Below, piece by piece: positions 12,526 to 22,163 of a DNA stretch of 64,000 nt. A program made the position numbers and the translations under genes. The notes beneath the pieces were generated by a model. That model was not told the origin of the DNA. It saw only the letters and a list, made by a program, of their open reading frames with translations, and did no database searches. Every line of letters begins with the position of its first letter. Within the stretch, counting starts at the first letter, position 1. Source of the DNA: Chlorops oryzae (Eukaryota; Arthropoda; Insecta; Diptera; Chloropidae); contig CM035806.1 in assembly GCA_020466095.1 (NCBI GenBank), forward strand, positions 117,827,921 to 117,891,920, in the 5' to 3' direction.

Positions 12526-14721
12526 TGGCATCAACAATTGCGAAGTTGATTCCTGAGGTTGCCGAAGCCATCTTCTCTGTTTTGCATGAAGAATACCTAA
12601 AGGTAATCGCATAAATCTTAGAAAAACGTAGTTTCGCATTTATAATATATGAAATTTATTTATTTGTACATTGCATAAGTTGATATGGGTATTCATGCAA
12701 CCGAAGTTGCCGCTAGTTTTGTGAATTATCGTTAAATTTTTCTTTGATGTATTTAGAAGAAATGTCTAGTAAGACCTTGGCCACTGCGTTCTTAGCATGC
12801 ATTTTGAAGGGCTCGTCATCTTTATATTGGCGAAGTTCCTCCGCAACGTATGCTCCAAAAACATCAAATTCATCTTGTTTCTTGTCTGGAGTGTTTAAAA
12901 CCTCAATGCAACGATTAAGAACAGCGGATTCCTCTGTTTCATTTTGTTTTATTTTTCGTTTTCTACCTGCAGGCTTAGAATCCACCTTAGGTAATGATGC
13001 AGTTGAAGCCAAGCAAATTTCGTCGGTGTTCGAGCAATCATTTTCCTTTAGGATGCTATCAAGAACTTTAGCGACATTACTTCCTTCTTGAACCATTTCT
13101 TCTTTTGACATTTCCTTAAAAGAGTAAATTATTTTTAACAACGTCTCCAATATTATTCCCCCGATTCCTAAAAAACACGAATGGGAAAACATTTCGAAAG
13201 CGTTTTTGGAGCTATGGAATTTTCCGAACTGCATTGGCGCAATAGATGGGAAATATATACCCATAGGTGGGCGCAGTCCGTTACTCCGTTACTCCGTTAC
13301 TAACGGAAGTTACTTTCCGGGTAACGGAGTAACGCTTTCGCTACATTTTAAAAACAGTAACGGATTCTGTAACTTCCGTTGCAATTAAAAACTTCCGTTA
13401 CTTCCGCTACTTTTATTTAAAAACATAGATTAATTAAGTTTTCATTTTAATTTTCCACTGAAATGAATCTCTGCAGCAAAATATGTAAATGCTATATGAA
13501 ATTTCGGTCGATTTTAGTTTCAATTCCGACAGTTATTGGATCCTGCAACTACCCCGAATATTGTTGATTTTTTTATGTTGCTGAAATAAAACATAAGAAT
13601 TTGTTCTTTTAATTTTTGTTATCCTAAAATAAAATGTTTTTTAATTTCATTTTTTTTTTTCTGAATACAGTGATCCCAAATGGGAATATACGGTCTATTG
13701 TCATCGTCCCCCTCTCGAATTCACCTCGTACAATAGCTACTTATTTTAGAAATTTTTCCTTTTAAGTAACGGTAACGCTATTGTAACTTCCGTTACCTAT
13801 TTTCATAAAGAAACGGAATAACGGTAACTGAGTTACATTTTTTATGAAGTAACGACAAGTAGCGGAAGTTACATTTTTGAGTAACGGTGCCCACCTATGT
13901 ATATACCAATCAAAGCACCCGATGGATGTGGAAGTGAATATTTCAACTACAAGAATGTACATAGTATAGTTCTTATGGAAGTAGCGGATGCCCATTATAA
14001 ATTAATTTACATTAATGTTGGAGCAAAAGGTCGAAATTCAGATGGAGGCATATTTGCAAATTGTTCTTTTGCTAAAGCAATTGAAAGTAATGCACTAGAT
14101 ATTCCCACTGCAAAGCCTTTGCCACAGAGAGCATTACCAGTTCCTTACTGCCTTGTTGCGGATGACGCTTTTCCACTTAAGCCTTACATAATGAAGCCAT
14201 ATGCTTTTCGAAAGCAAGGACTGCAAATGAGGATCTTCAACTATCGTTTGTCTAGAGCAAAAAGGATAATAGAAAACGCATTTGGAATTGCTTCAACGCG
14301 GTTAAGAGTTTTACGGCGAACTATAGAGTTGCCTCCCGAAAAAGTTAAGCTTCTTGTTTCAACAATTCGTGTACTTCACAATTTTTTAATTTCGCGAAAC
14401 AGTGGCAGGATATATATGCCCCGTGGATATCCTGACAAAGAAAGTGAAGATGGCACAATTTCTCCAGGTCTTTGGCGAAATGAACTACAAGCAAATTTGC
14501 TTCCGCTACAGAAAATTCCCAGACCAACTGAATTAATGGCAAAATCCATTCAAGAAGAGTACAATGAGTATTTTTCGAATGAGGGTGAAGTTCCTTGGCA
14601 TACAAATTTTATTTCAGACTTAAAAAAAATAGTTACCATTGAGTTTGCAATAGGGCCAGCTGATCCGCTTTCTTTAAACATGAAGTTGAGTGCTTCAAAA
14701 AATTCCCATTTGGACTTATAA
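12526..14721 (+). pseudogene. PIF/Harbinger transposase, two exons seen, split by a MITE
   Basis: Exon 12526-12602 (acceptor ttcttgcaag, donor AAG/gtaatc) encodes the conserved STIAKLIPEV ... EEYLK helix. The next exon, 13164-14721, continues IPKKHEW, LWNFPNCIGAIDGKY (first Asp), the GRNSDGG motif (second Asp) and RIIENAFG (Glu), as in Harbinger DDE nucleases. The exon's expected acceptor AG reads CG (13162-13163) after a pyrimidine tract. A 638-bp MITE interrupts the codon run just after IDGKYIP. Upstream exons were not found, so the 5' end is missing. The intron 12603-13163 contains the last exon of the antisense partner gene. Confidence 0.8.
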
Positions 14722-15031
14722 TTTTCATGTGCACCCGAGCCAGATTTTTTATTTCTCATTTTGTTTCTTTCACCTAACTTTCACACGGTTTTTTATTGAA
14801 ATATAAAGGAATATTTACTTGCGACCTAAACGCATGCACTTTTTTCTTAATTTCACCCGCATTTTTGGTCCCCATACATTTTGATATTTTATTATAAGCG
14901 GTTTCTTTGGCGAACCTGTTGTGGTACTCCTTTAAATTGTAGTTCCACAATATCTCTTCGTGTTCCAGAAGATTTATGAGGGACCAAGTCTCCTCACGTG
15001 TCCAAAACTTTTTTTCATCAGAAATTTTCAT
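12713..15031 (-). CDS. Harbinger partner gene, MADF/BESS-like, two exons
   Basis: Exon 1, 15031-14819 (minus), encodes a MADF-type DNA-binding domain (FWTREETWSLINLLE ... LWN ... KKVHAFRSQ) and ends at a GTAAAT donor. Exon 2, 13114-12713, follows a ctcttttaag acceptor in phase 0 and encodes an acidic linker, a basic RKRKIK stretch and a C-terminal block (VFGAYVAEELRQ) like BESS-bearing Harbinger accessory proteins. Such proteins deliver the transposase to DNA and the nucleus. Both exons are open. The 1.7-kb intron contains the final transposase exon on the other strand. Splicing is inferred from phase and sites; the alternative is two fragments separated by rearrangement. Confidence 0.6.
13262..13899. 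mobile_element. hAT-type MITE inside the Harbinger transposase
   Basis: The 638-bp element has ends CATAGGTGGGC and its inverse GCCCACCTATG, and the exact 8-bp duplication tatatacc (13254-13261, 13900-13907). Both arms are packed with gtaacgga/tccgttac modules, so it can fold extensively. It carries no coding capacity. Confidence 0.88.
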
Positions 15032-15466
15032 TAAAAAAATTGAAAATAAATGAAAATTGACAGAAAAACTATCAGATATCAACTATAGACTATCCATTTG
15101 TGACGGTATAGCTGCTAGCTATCGGATAGATAAAAATGAGAGTGTTCAGACGATTAAGTTGTCAACTTTCGTATAGTTGCTAGAACTATTGAAATTTTGA
15201 GCTATCCGAAAATTTTTCAACTATACGCACCAACCACACGTTGGTAGTCGTCTATCCAGCTATCAAAATTTAACTACATGCTAGTTTTCTATACTGTGTG
15301 TTCGTAGCTTAAGGTTTTTGTTGGTAGCTTTTTTGTGAATTTCCCCAATTTGTTGAATTTCCTATTCCTGCCTAATGGTGTATTTTCCCATCGCTGCAGA
15401 GCCTTTTCGACGTCGACAGTTAGACCTACACTCCTACATGATGGCATACAATACTACAAGTGATAC
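15032..15466. other. Harbinger right flank with agctat modules
   Basis: No gene. Between 15085 and 15310 the motif agctat(c/a) and its inverse recur about ten times, which fits a Harbinger subterminal region, but a matching left terminus was not found. 15400-15465 is an inverted relative of 11955-12040. Confidence 0.4.
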
Positions 15467-16060
15467 CAGTGATGCCAGATTTTTTCAATAAAAAAACCCT
15501 CATATATTGGAAAAAGCCCATTTCTCACCATTTTCAAAAACTAAAAACCCACGAAAAAACCCAGAATGATATTTTGAAAATATGGGCGTACCGATTTCAA
15601 AATTGAACATTGGATTTAAACACAATATTTTAATAAAAGAATCAAGAAAAAAACAAAAAATATAAGTAACTCAAAATTGCAGTCTTATTCATGACTTAAA
15701 AAAACCAAGTTTCTTTACAACACTTAGGGGTAAAAATTGTCATAAATATGCAAAGATGTTTTAACAAGGTGTCGCGGACGCATGCGACACCGGATGCGCG
15801 AGTTATATGTTCACCCCACTGTACCGTACTACCGCCAAGACTAACTCTCAACTTCGATATCTAGCAAGCATTGTTACTTCCAAATCAAAACTAGCAGGCA
15901 CTGCATATCTCAGGAAATGAGAAATTCCAAGCTTTCATGGAAAACTAAAAAACAAAAATAAAAAGAGTTCTATCATTATTCTTAAAAAGAAAAAGAATAT
16001 AAACAATCCTTTTAAATAAAAAACGTTTGAACTTTCTAAAAACACGAACAAATACATAAT

Positions 16061-16078
16061 TGGCGCAGTCGAACTGAG
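16061..16078 (+). promoter_or_regulatory. PBS of the errantivirus-like element
   Basis: TGGCGCAGTCGAACTGAG begins at the last base of the left LTR. TGGCGCAGTCG is the serine-tRNA-type primer site seen in 17.6/297-like elements; overlap of the LTR end and PBS is also normal there. Confidence 0.75.
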
Positions 16079-17129
16079 CGCCTAGTCAGAATTCAGTGGT
16101 GAAATTTAAAGAAAAGTATCCTGATTCAAAGTATATAAAAGGATTTAATAAATATCCTAATTCGCAGGATATCCAAAAAAAAAAAAAAAAAAAAAAGAAG
16201 AGAAAATTTTTAAATTTTTTTTACGTTGTTACTGTGCTGTGTTGTGGTGCTGAGACTATATCGTCAGGTGATCCTTGTGAAGGCATATCACAAGTAAATA
16301 CAAATTGGATCACCTATGAAATAAGGGCCCTTTATTGCATATAAAGGAGACTCTTCGGTGAAGGAATATCACCAAAACCCAACACAGTTAACAGTATAAG
16401 AGCTCCCTCACTGCATATGAAAGGAGACTCTTCAATAAATAAATACAGTTAAAACAATACATCAAAGTATTTTGCAAAATAATAATATCGAGTTATCACT
16501 GAAGAATTATAGAAACAACAACAGCAGCTGAATACTGACTTGAAGTTTCAACTTCATAAAGGCCAGAACTTACGGAACCAGCTCTCATTTGCGATACTCA
16601 AATCAACAACAAATGTTTTTTAACCATGAATCTTTTTCTTCTTCTTCCTCGTTTAGCACAGTAGCTTTCTTGCTTCCAGGATTGAAATTTTGCTTGAGTG
16701 GCTTGAAAACGACACACAGACACTTTCTACTTTAGGAGGAAAAGGCAGCAAACAGCACCAGTCGAAACCGGAACAGCAACTGAACGTGTGTCCTGCAGCC
16801 AGGACCAGTGTGGACCTGCGCGGAATTTATGCAACCAGCTCTCATTAGCGACACTCAAATCAACACCAGTAACAACAAAGCTATACTACGACAAGATCGC
16901 CAAGAAATCAACAAAAAGATCTCCTGTGAAGATACATATAACAGAGAAAATAACGGCGAAACCAGCTAAATTGACCAACTGTTATGCAACCGCCCAATGC
17001 GACCTTAATGATGTTTGATACATCCAAAAAATAAAAATTTATCTCGAGAAGTTGCAATAACGATATACTATGCTGCAGCAGAACAACGCTACAGCCCCAC
17101 CGAATTCATTGTGGCCTTCGCTCTACTCT

Positions 17130-17140
17130 AAGGGGGGAGG
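17130..17140 (+). promoter_or_regulatory. Polypurine tract of the errantivirus-like element
   Basis: AAGGGGGGAGG sits directly before the right LTR, the position and composition required for plus-strand priming. Confidence 0.8.
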
Positions 17141-19976
17141 AGTTATATGTTCACCCCACTGTACCGTGCTACCGCCAAGACCAACTCTCAACTTCGATAT
17201 CTAGCAAGCATTGTTACTTCCAAATCAAAACTAGCAGGCACTGCATATCTCAAGAATTGAGAAATTTCAAGCTTTCATGGAAAACTAAAAAACAAAAATG
17301 AAAAGAGTTCAATCATTATTCTTAAAAAGAAAAAGAATAAAAACAATCCTTTTAAATAAAAAACGTTTGAACTTTCTAAAAACACGAAGAAATACATAAT
17401 TCGCGCATGAAGAGTTGCAGATCTAGGCAACAAATCGATCAATCCTAACTTGCCCGATATGAAAGTAGCAGGCCTAGCCTGGCCTTAACAGCGCTAGAGG
17501 AAAACGAATATAAAAGCAAGAGCAGAAATTCGGCACTTACTGCCATTTTTGTATTTGACGGAGTGAGGGCAAAAAACCGCGTAAAAATTCTTCTTATTCT
17601 TCTTCTTATTCTTCTTCGTACTTCTTCTGTTCGTAAAATTTCACTGTTCCTGCCTTTCTGTTGTGTTACTTATAAATGTGAATTTCGTTTTATTTAATGT
17701 TTGCTCAATTTAAGTCGTTAGAAGTCAATAAAGTTTGTAAGAATTAAAATCGCTAGTCCGTCATTTACATCGTTTTTACGCGCATTAACTAGCCTTAAGA
17801 AGCAGCAATTTCGTGCCAAGAGTCATGCCATTGACTTTGCATCATTCGCCTGTGCGGAAAAGTCCGTGTCTCAACCAGGAGAACGCTGGGGCTGTGCCGA
17901 AAGCCGTACAAAGTGACGATTCCGCCAGGCACGCCACGAAGCCTGATGGAATTGCTTCTTAATCGTTGTCTGCAAGTAAAAGCCCAACGGATTCTTTAAG
18001 TATCGAACCGACAGGAGCTGAGGTAGCTTCTGGTGGCCAGACTAATGTAAGCCTGGAGGATTTGCTACGAAAGATCAACACATTGGAGTGCCATTTGAAA
18101 GAGACCGCCAGCCGCGGAACAGGAGCCTGAAGTGAGTCCACCGCCATTTTCTTCAACGTCGCAAGCACTTCCGGCGCGAATACATGGAAATGAGTTGATC
18201 GTGCTATCACACTCACACAGCAGTGCAGGAACGCCGCCGACGCTGATAGATGTAGGCGAAAGTGTGCCAAATGGGTTTAACGGGACTACCGTTACGAACG
18301 CTATTCTGCCGCCTGCCAGAAGGGAGCCTCGGGTAAACGACATTTTGCCGTCGTCCGTTATGCCGATTTACAGTTCAGCCACACACTCACCGTTCTGGAG
18401 TACAGTTACGCCAACTCATGAGCCGAGAATTGGCGGTAATTTTATGCATCCAGTGACAACAACAACAATAGCCGCGCCGCCCACTGATCACGCCACGTCG
18501 TCATGTTTCCCGCCAAATTTATATGCGAATCCGAATCAAACTGTGGGGACTTCTCAAAGCCAACCAAATTTAAATATGCCACCTATACGCTCAGCATTAA
18601 CACCAGTAGCGGTGAGAAAGATTCCGGATCTTCCAGAGTTCACAGGGGCCGCCAAAGAATGGCCAATATTTGCCACCGCTTTCAACGAAACAACAAACGC
18701 CTATACTTGCACGGATATGGAGAACAATCAACGGCTGTTAAAGGCATTAAAGGGTGATGCCAAGGAAACTGTGAGGTGGCTCCTTATCCATCCTAGCAGC
18801 GTCAACGAGGTAATGAAGCAGCTGAGTTTCCGTTATGGCCTTCCGGACCAACTCATCAGCAGCTAAATGCAGCAAATAAGAAGTGTAGCCGTCATAAACG
18901 AAAGGGAGGTAGGTAAGATCATTCCGTTCGCCACTAAATTGAAAAATCTGACCGTATTTTTGCAGTCGGTGAATGGCCACCATCATTTGGCGAATCCAAT
19001 GCTGCTAGACGAGCTTGTGGCCAAACTTCCACGCGTGGACTGGGCTAGAGTAGCGATGAAGGTCTTGCCATATCCAATTATCGTGCACTTCAGCGACTGG
19101 GTTTCCGAGCTAGCCAGCATCATCTGCACCGTGCATAGCAGTGCTGTAAAAAATTTAAATCATTTTTGATTTTAAATTTTTGCGATTTATTTTGGTTTTG
19201 ACTGCATTCATTTTTGCTTTAAATCCTTAGGATTTAAATCAGGATTCAATCATTTAAGATTTATTTTATGTGGTATTTAATTCATTTTGGGCCAATCTTA
19301 TTGATTTACATTTTGAATGAAATCATTTGATTAAAATCATTTGATTTAAATCAAAAAATCTTTATCAGATTTAAATCATGTTTGATTTAAATCGCAAATG
19401 ATTTAAATCATTTAATTAAAATTAAAATTTATATAATTGAAATCAAAAAAGATTTAAATCATTTGATATAAATAAAAAAAAACGAAATCATTTGATTTAA
19501 ATCAGCAAAAAAAAAAAAACATTCTAAATCAAATCTTTGAAGCTGCTTCCGGACCGGCTGCGCTGCGCCTTGTCACGCCTTAACGACAAGCGCGGAACGT
19601 AGCAGAGCAGCGCAGAACGGCGCGTGTGAGAGTTTTATGAAATCGATTGTTTTCGAGAGTGCGTTCAGGTTCCATTTCTTGCGCGGAATGCATATGTCAT
19701 ATATTTTCAATAAAGATAACTGCAGTATTTAGAAACAAGTAAGAAAGCTAAAGTCGGTCCGGCCCGACTTTGATATACCCAGCTTCTCGTCTTTTAAGCC
19801 AATGTCAATCCTAAACAGCTGCTATTTGTAAGCGCGGCAGCCAACTCAAGCCTATTTCCGCCTCCTAGTATTGAATTGTTATAGTCAACCTACACAGAGA
19901 AAACGATACCACATAAAATGGAAGAAAAACAATAAGATTTCTCTATGGTTTTTATCCAAAAAGATTGCCTTATTAA

Positions 19977-20719
19977 GGGGTTATATATGTTGCGGTCGGT
20001 CAAAAAATCGAAATTTTTTTTATTATTTTATCTTGAAGTATATGTTTCTGAGAATGTAATTACGAATTTTCATGAAGATCGAAGCAGTACAAGCAAAGTT
20101 ATAGCGGTTTTCATCTTGCCTCGTTCGAAAATCTAACGAGTATACTGGAAACTTTAAACGCGATTATCTCGGAATGATGTTCTTCTGAAAACGTCTTTGC
20201 GGTGACCGCGATTGCGGGCAGAGTTTTCAACCGATTTTGATGTTTTTTTTTTTTCAATTGTTCGTAATTTGATTGCCGTGTCTTTGAACGATTCCATTTT
20301 TTTATATCAACTCGTATATCAATGTCATGAATTTTTTAAAAAATTTTTACACATAAAAAAACATACTTTTTTTCGAAAAAATCGTCCCCGTTGAAAAAAA
20401 AAATTTCAAAAATTTTTATCGATCGTTCAAAGACACCACAAGTGGATATGCTTATGAATTTGTATGGTTTTCTGTTTTCAGTTAAGCTCTTGGACTGGCA
20501 TCGCGGTCACCGCAACCCTCTGCGAAAAAAACGAGTTTTTTGCAAATTGGCATAGCATCGTCAATTATTGATATTTTTTTATAATTCGAGGCTGATTTTG
20601 AAGATCCGTCACTGTACTATAATAAACAAATCACAAAAAATCAATAAAAATATGGCTACATACCTTTTTAAAAAATCAAACTTTTCCCCGTTTTCCTAAA
20701 CCGCAAGATATATAACCCC
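19977..20719. mobile_element. MITE with TTAA duplication
   Basis: The ends ggggttatatat and atatataacccc (each followed inward by gttgcgg or its inverse) are flanked by TTAA at 19973-19976 and 20720-20723. TTAA targets point to piggyBac or Kolobok mobilisation. No coding capacity. Confidence 0.75.
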
Positions 20720-20818
20720 TTAAAACCATAGAGAAAATTTTATTGTTTATTTTAACGAAAAATTGAACGAAAAGTCAAGAAGATAACTTATCATTTTGAT
20801 ATGAATTCTTGTAAAAAA

Positions 20819-20862
20819 CCAGGTCGGCGGGTTCGATCCCTGCTCCAGCGAGCGTCGTTTTT
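20819..20862 (+). repeat. tRNA-3'-half-like fragment
   Basis: GGTTCGATCCCTGC is a good polymerase III B box in a tRNA T-arm-like context, followed by a long T run. There is no A box upstream, so this is a SINE or tRNA fragment rather than a gene. Confidence 0.45.
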
Positions 20863-21138
20863 TTTTTTTTTTTTGGGAAAAGTAGATAATTTAACATTTA
20901 AATTATTTGAAAAACTGAGAAATAAAAGATTTTACCAAAGATTTTATGCTTAAAAGATTTTCAAAAAAAGATTCTATAGGAATATCTTGAAAGAGCTTAT
21001 GCGTGACGTTTCGGAAGGCCCGACGAAAGCAACTTGTTTTTATTGGTTCGTGTCCAACTTACTACTTTCTGCTCCCCGTATTTTTCCCCTCGAAATTTAC
21101 TTGCCTGTTTTATCCTCAATTTTTACACAACTTCTTTG

Positions 21139-21215
21139 GCCTGCGGCGGGGTTCGAACTCGGACCTTCCAGATTACAAGTCTAGCACACTTCAATTACGC
21201 CATCGCGAGATATGA
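21139..21215 (-). repeat. tRNA-derived SINE head (tRNA-Thr-like)
   Basis: On the minus strand an A-box-like TGGCGTAATTG is followed by an anticodon-like loop CTTGTAA (anticodon TGT) and a B box GTTCGAACCCC. Stem pairing in the anticodon and acceptor arms is imperfect and no CCA-ready end exists, so it is a SINE head, not a functional tRNA. Confidence 0.5.
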
Positions 21216-22163
21216 TTTCAGCTTGCTAGATTGATTATATCAATGTAAGTGCAAAAAAACTGGTCTGTCTTTTTAAACCATGGAATGAATACGGAATTCA
21301 TATACTTTTTTAAATCAATAAGTCTTGCTTTTTATATTAAAAAGGCTTCTTTTTAAAGCGATAAGGATAACTTATCAAAAGGTTACTTTTATAAGAATGC
21401 CACATAGTTTGATTGATATGCTCACCTTATTATTTGAATATATCAAGAAGTTTTCCATATTCTTCAATAGAAATAATGAGATATTCACATTAAATATATG
21501 AGGATATCTATTAAAATGTTTCAATAAGATTTTCTCTATGCATTCAAAGAGTTTTCTCTATGGAAAAAGCACATCGTTCATATAATTTAAGACGATTTCT
21601 CTATAAAATCGCTCAATAAGGGGATCGTATTGATTTTATGTGGTCATATTTTTTTGTGTGTATATTCTGCATTTCAACCCTATACGCTCGTCCATATAGA
21701 AATTACAGAATAACTTAATTTGTGGGCGTGTCATTTGGCGCACCACGCCCATTTTCGCCCTCCAACTTTTATTTGTCATGATTAACCTATATTTCGAATT
21801 TCAAGCTTCTAGGCCCTTCCGTACGCAAATTTCGAAAATCTACTATTTGTGAGCCTGTTTAAAGGTGTGGAAGGGGGCGGACCACGCCCATTTTTTTGGA
21901 GACGTGTATCTCTAGGCCCTTAACCTGTGTACCAAATTTCATTCAAATGCTTTCAATGGTTCTTGAGTTATACGCATTTTTCTGAATACGTAATAATTAA
22001 ATATGTAGCCGTGGCAGTGGGCGGGCGACTCCCATTTTCTGTAAGGATCATACTCATAGTCCAACCTAGGTTAGGTTAGGTTAGGTTGTAGGGGCCGCCC
22101 ACCAGAAAGGTGGCGCACTTAGACCAAGGAAGGTCCATTGTGATACCCACGGATTCAGGACAC

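Larger units (their letters stand above)
15801..17401 (+). mobile_element. Errantivirus-like gypsy deletion derivative
   Basis: Two 261-bp LTRs (15801-16061, 17141-17401) start AGTTATATG and end ACATAATT and differ at about ten sites. They flank only 1.08 kb of internal DNA. The duplication is cgcg (15797-15800, 17402-17405). AGTTA...AATT ends and a CG-alternating 4-bp target are typical of the ZAM/17.6/297 group (established knowledge). The internal region has no protease, polymerase or integrase. It keeps the PBS, polypurine tract, two gagactctt-containing short repeats (16343-16432) and a 76-codon ORF (16788-17018) of unknown origin. Movement would have needed proteins from a full-length relative. 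Confidence 0.82.
15770..17769 (+). repeat. BEL 5' LTR, interrupted
   Basis: The LTR proper is 15770-15800 plus 17402-17769. It begins tgtcgcggacgcatgc and ends cgtcatttaca, matching the 3' LTR at 37871-38248 (tgtagcggg ... catttaca) along its length with scattered differences and small indels in the ttcttcttattc tract. The interruption is the element at 15801-17401. The LTRs are clearly diverged, so the insertion is not recent. Confidence 0.88.
19893..21660. mobile_element. Long MITE, TIR CACAGAGAAAAC, TA duplication
   Basis: The left end is CACAGAGAAAACGATACC and the right end ttttttgtgtg; both arms share accacataaaat, and TA flanks both sides (19891-19892, 21661-21662). It is the same end type as 5301-6053. 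The 1768 bp include a TTAA-flanked MITE and tRNA-like segments, so it is itself composite. Confidence 0.7.

Noticed and set aside
12343..12639. 98-aa minus-strand protein
   Set aside because: It is antisense to the Harbinger transposase exon 12526-12602, which has clear conserved sequence on the plus strand.
16096..17018. Envelope or Gag genes in the errantivirus-like derivative
   Set aside because: Two short ORFs without any recognisable motif; origin from envelope is possible but cannot be supported.
21139..21215. Functional tRNA-Thr gene
   Set aside because: Stem pairing is poor and it lies inside a repeat; best read as a SINE head.
22070..22091. Telomeric TTAGG array
   Set aside because: Only about four units, sits exactly at a LINE 3' end next to its target duplication, and flies lack TTAGG telomeres.
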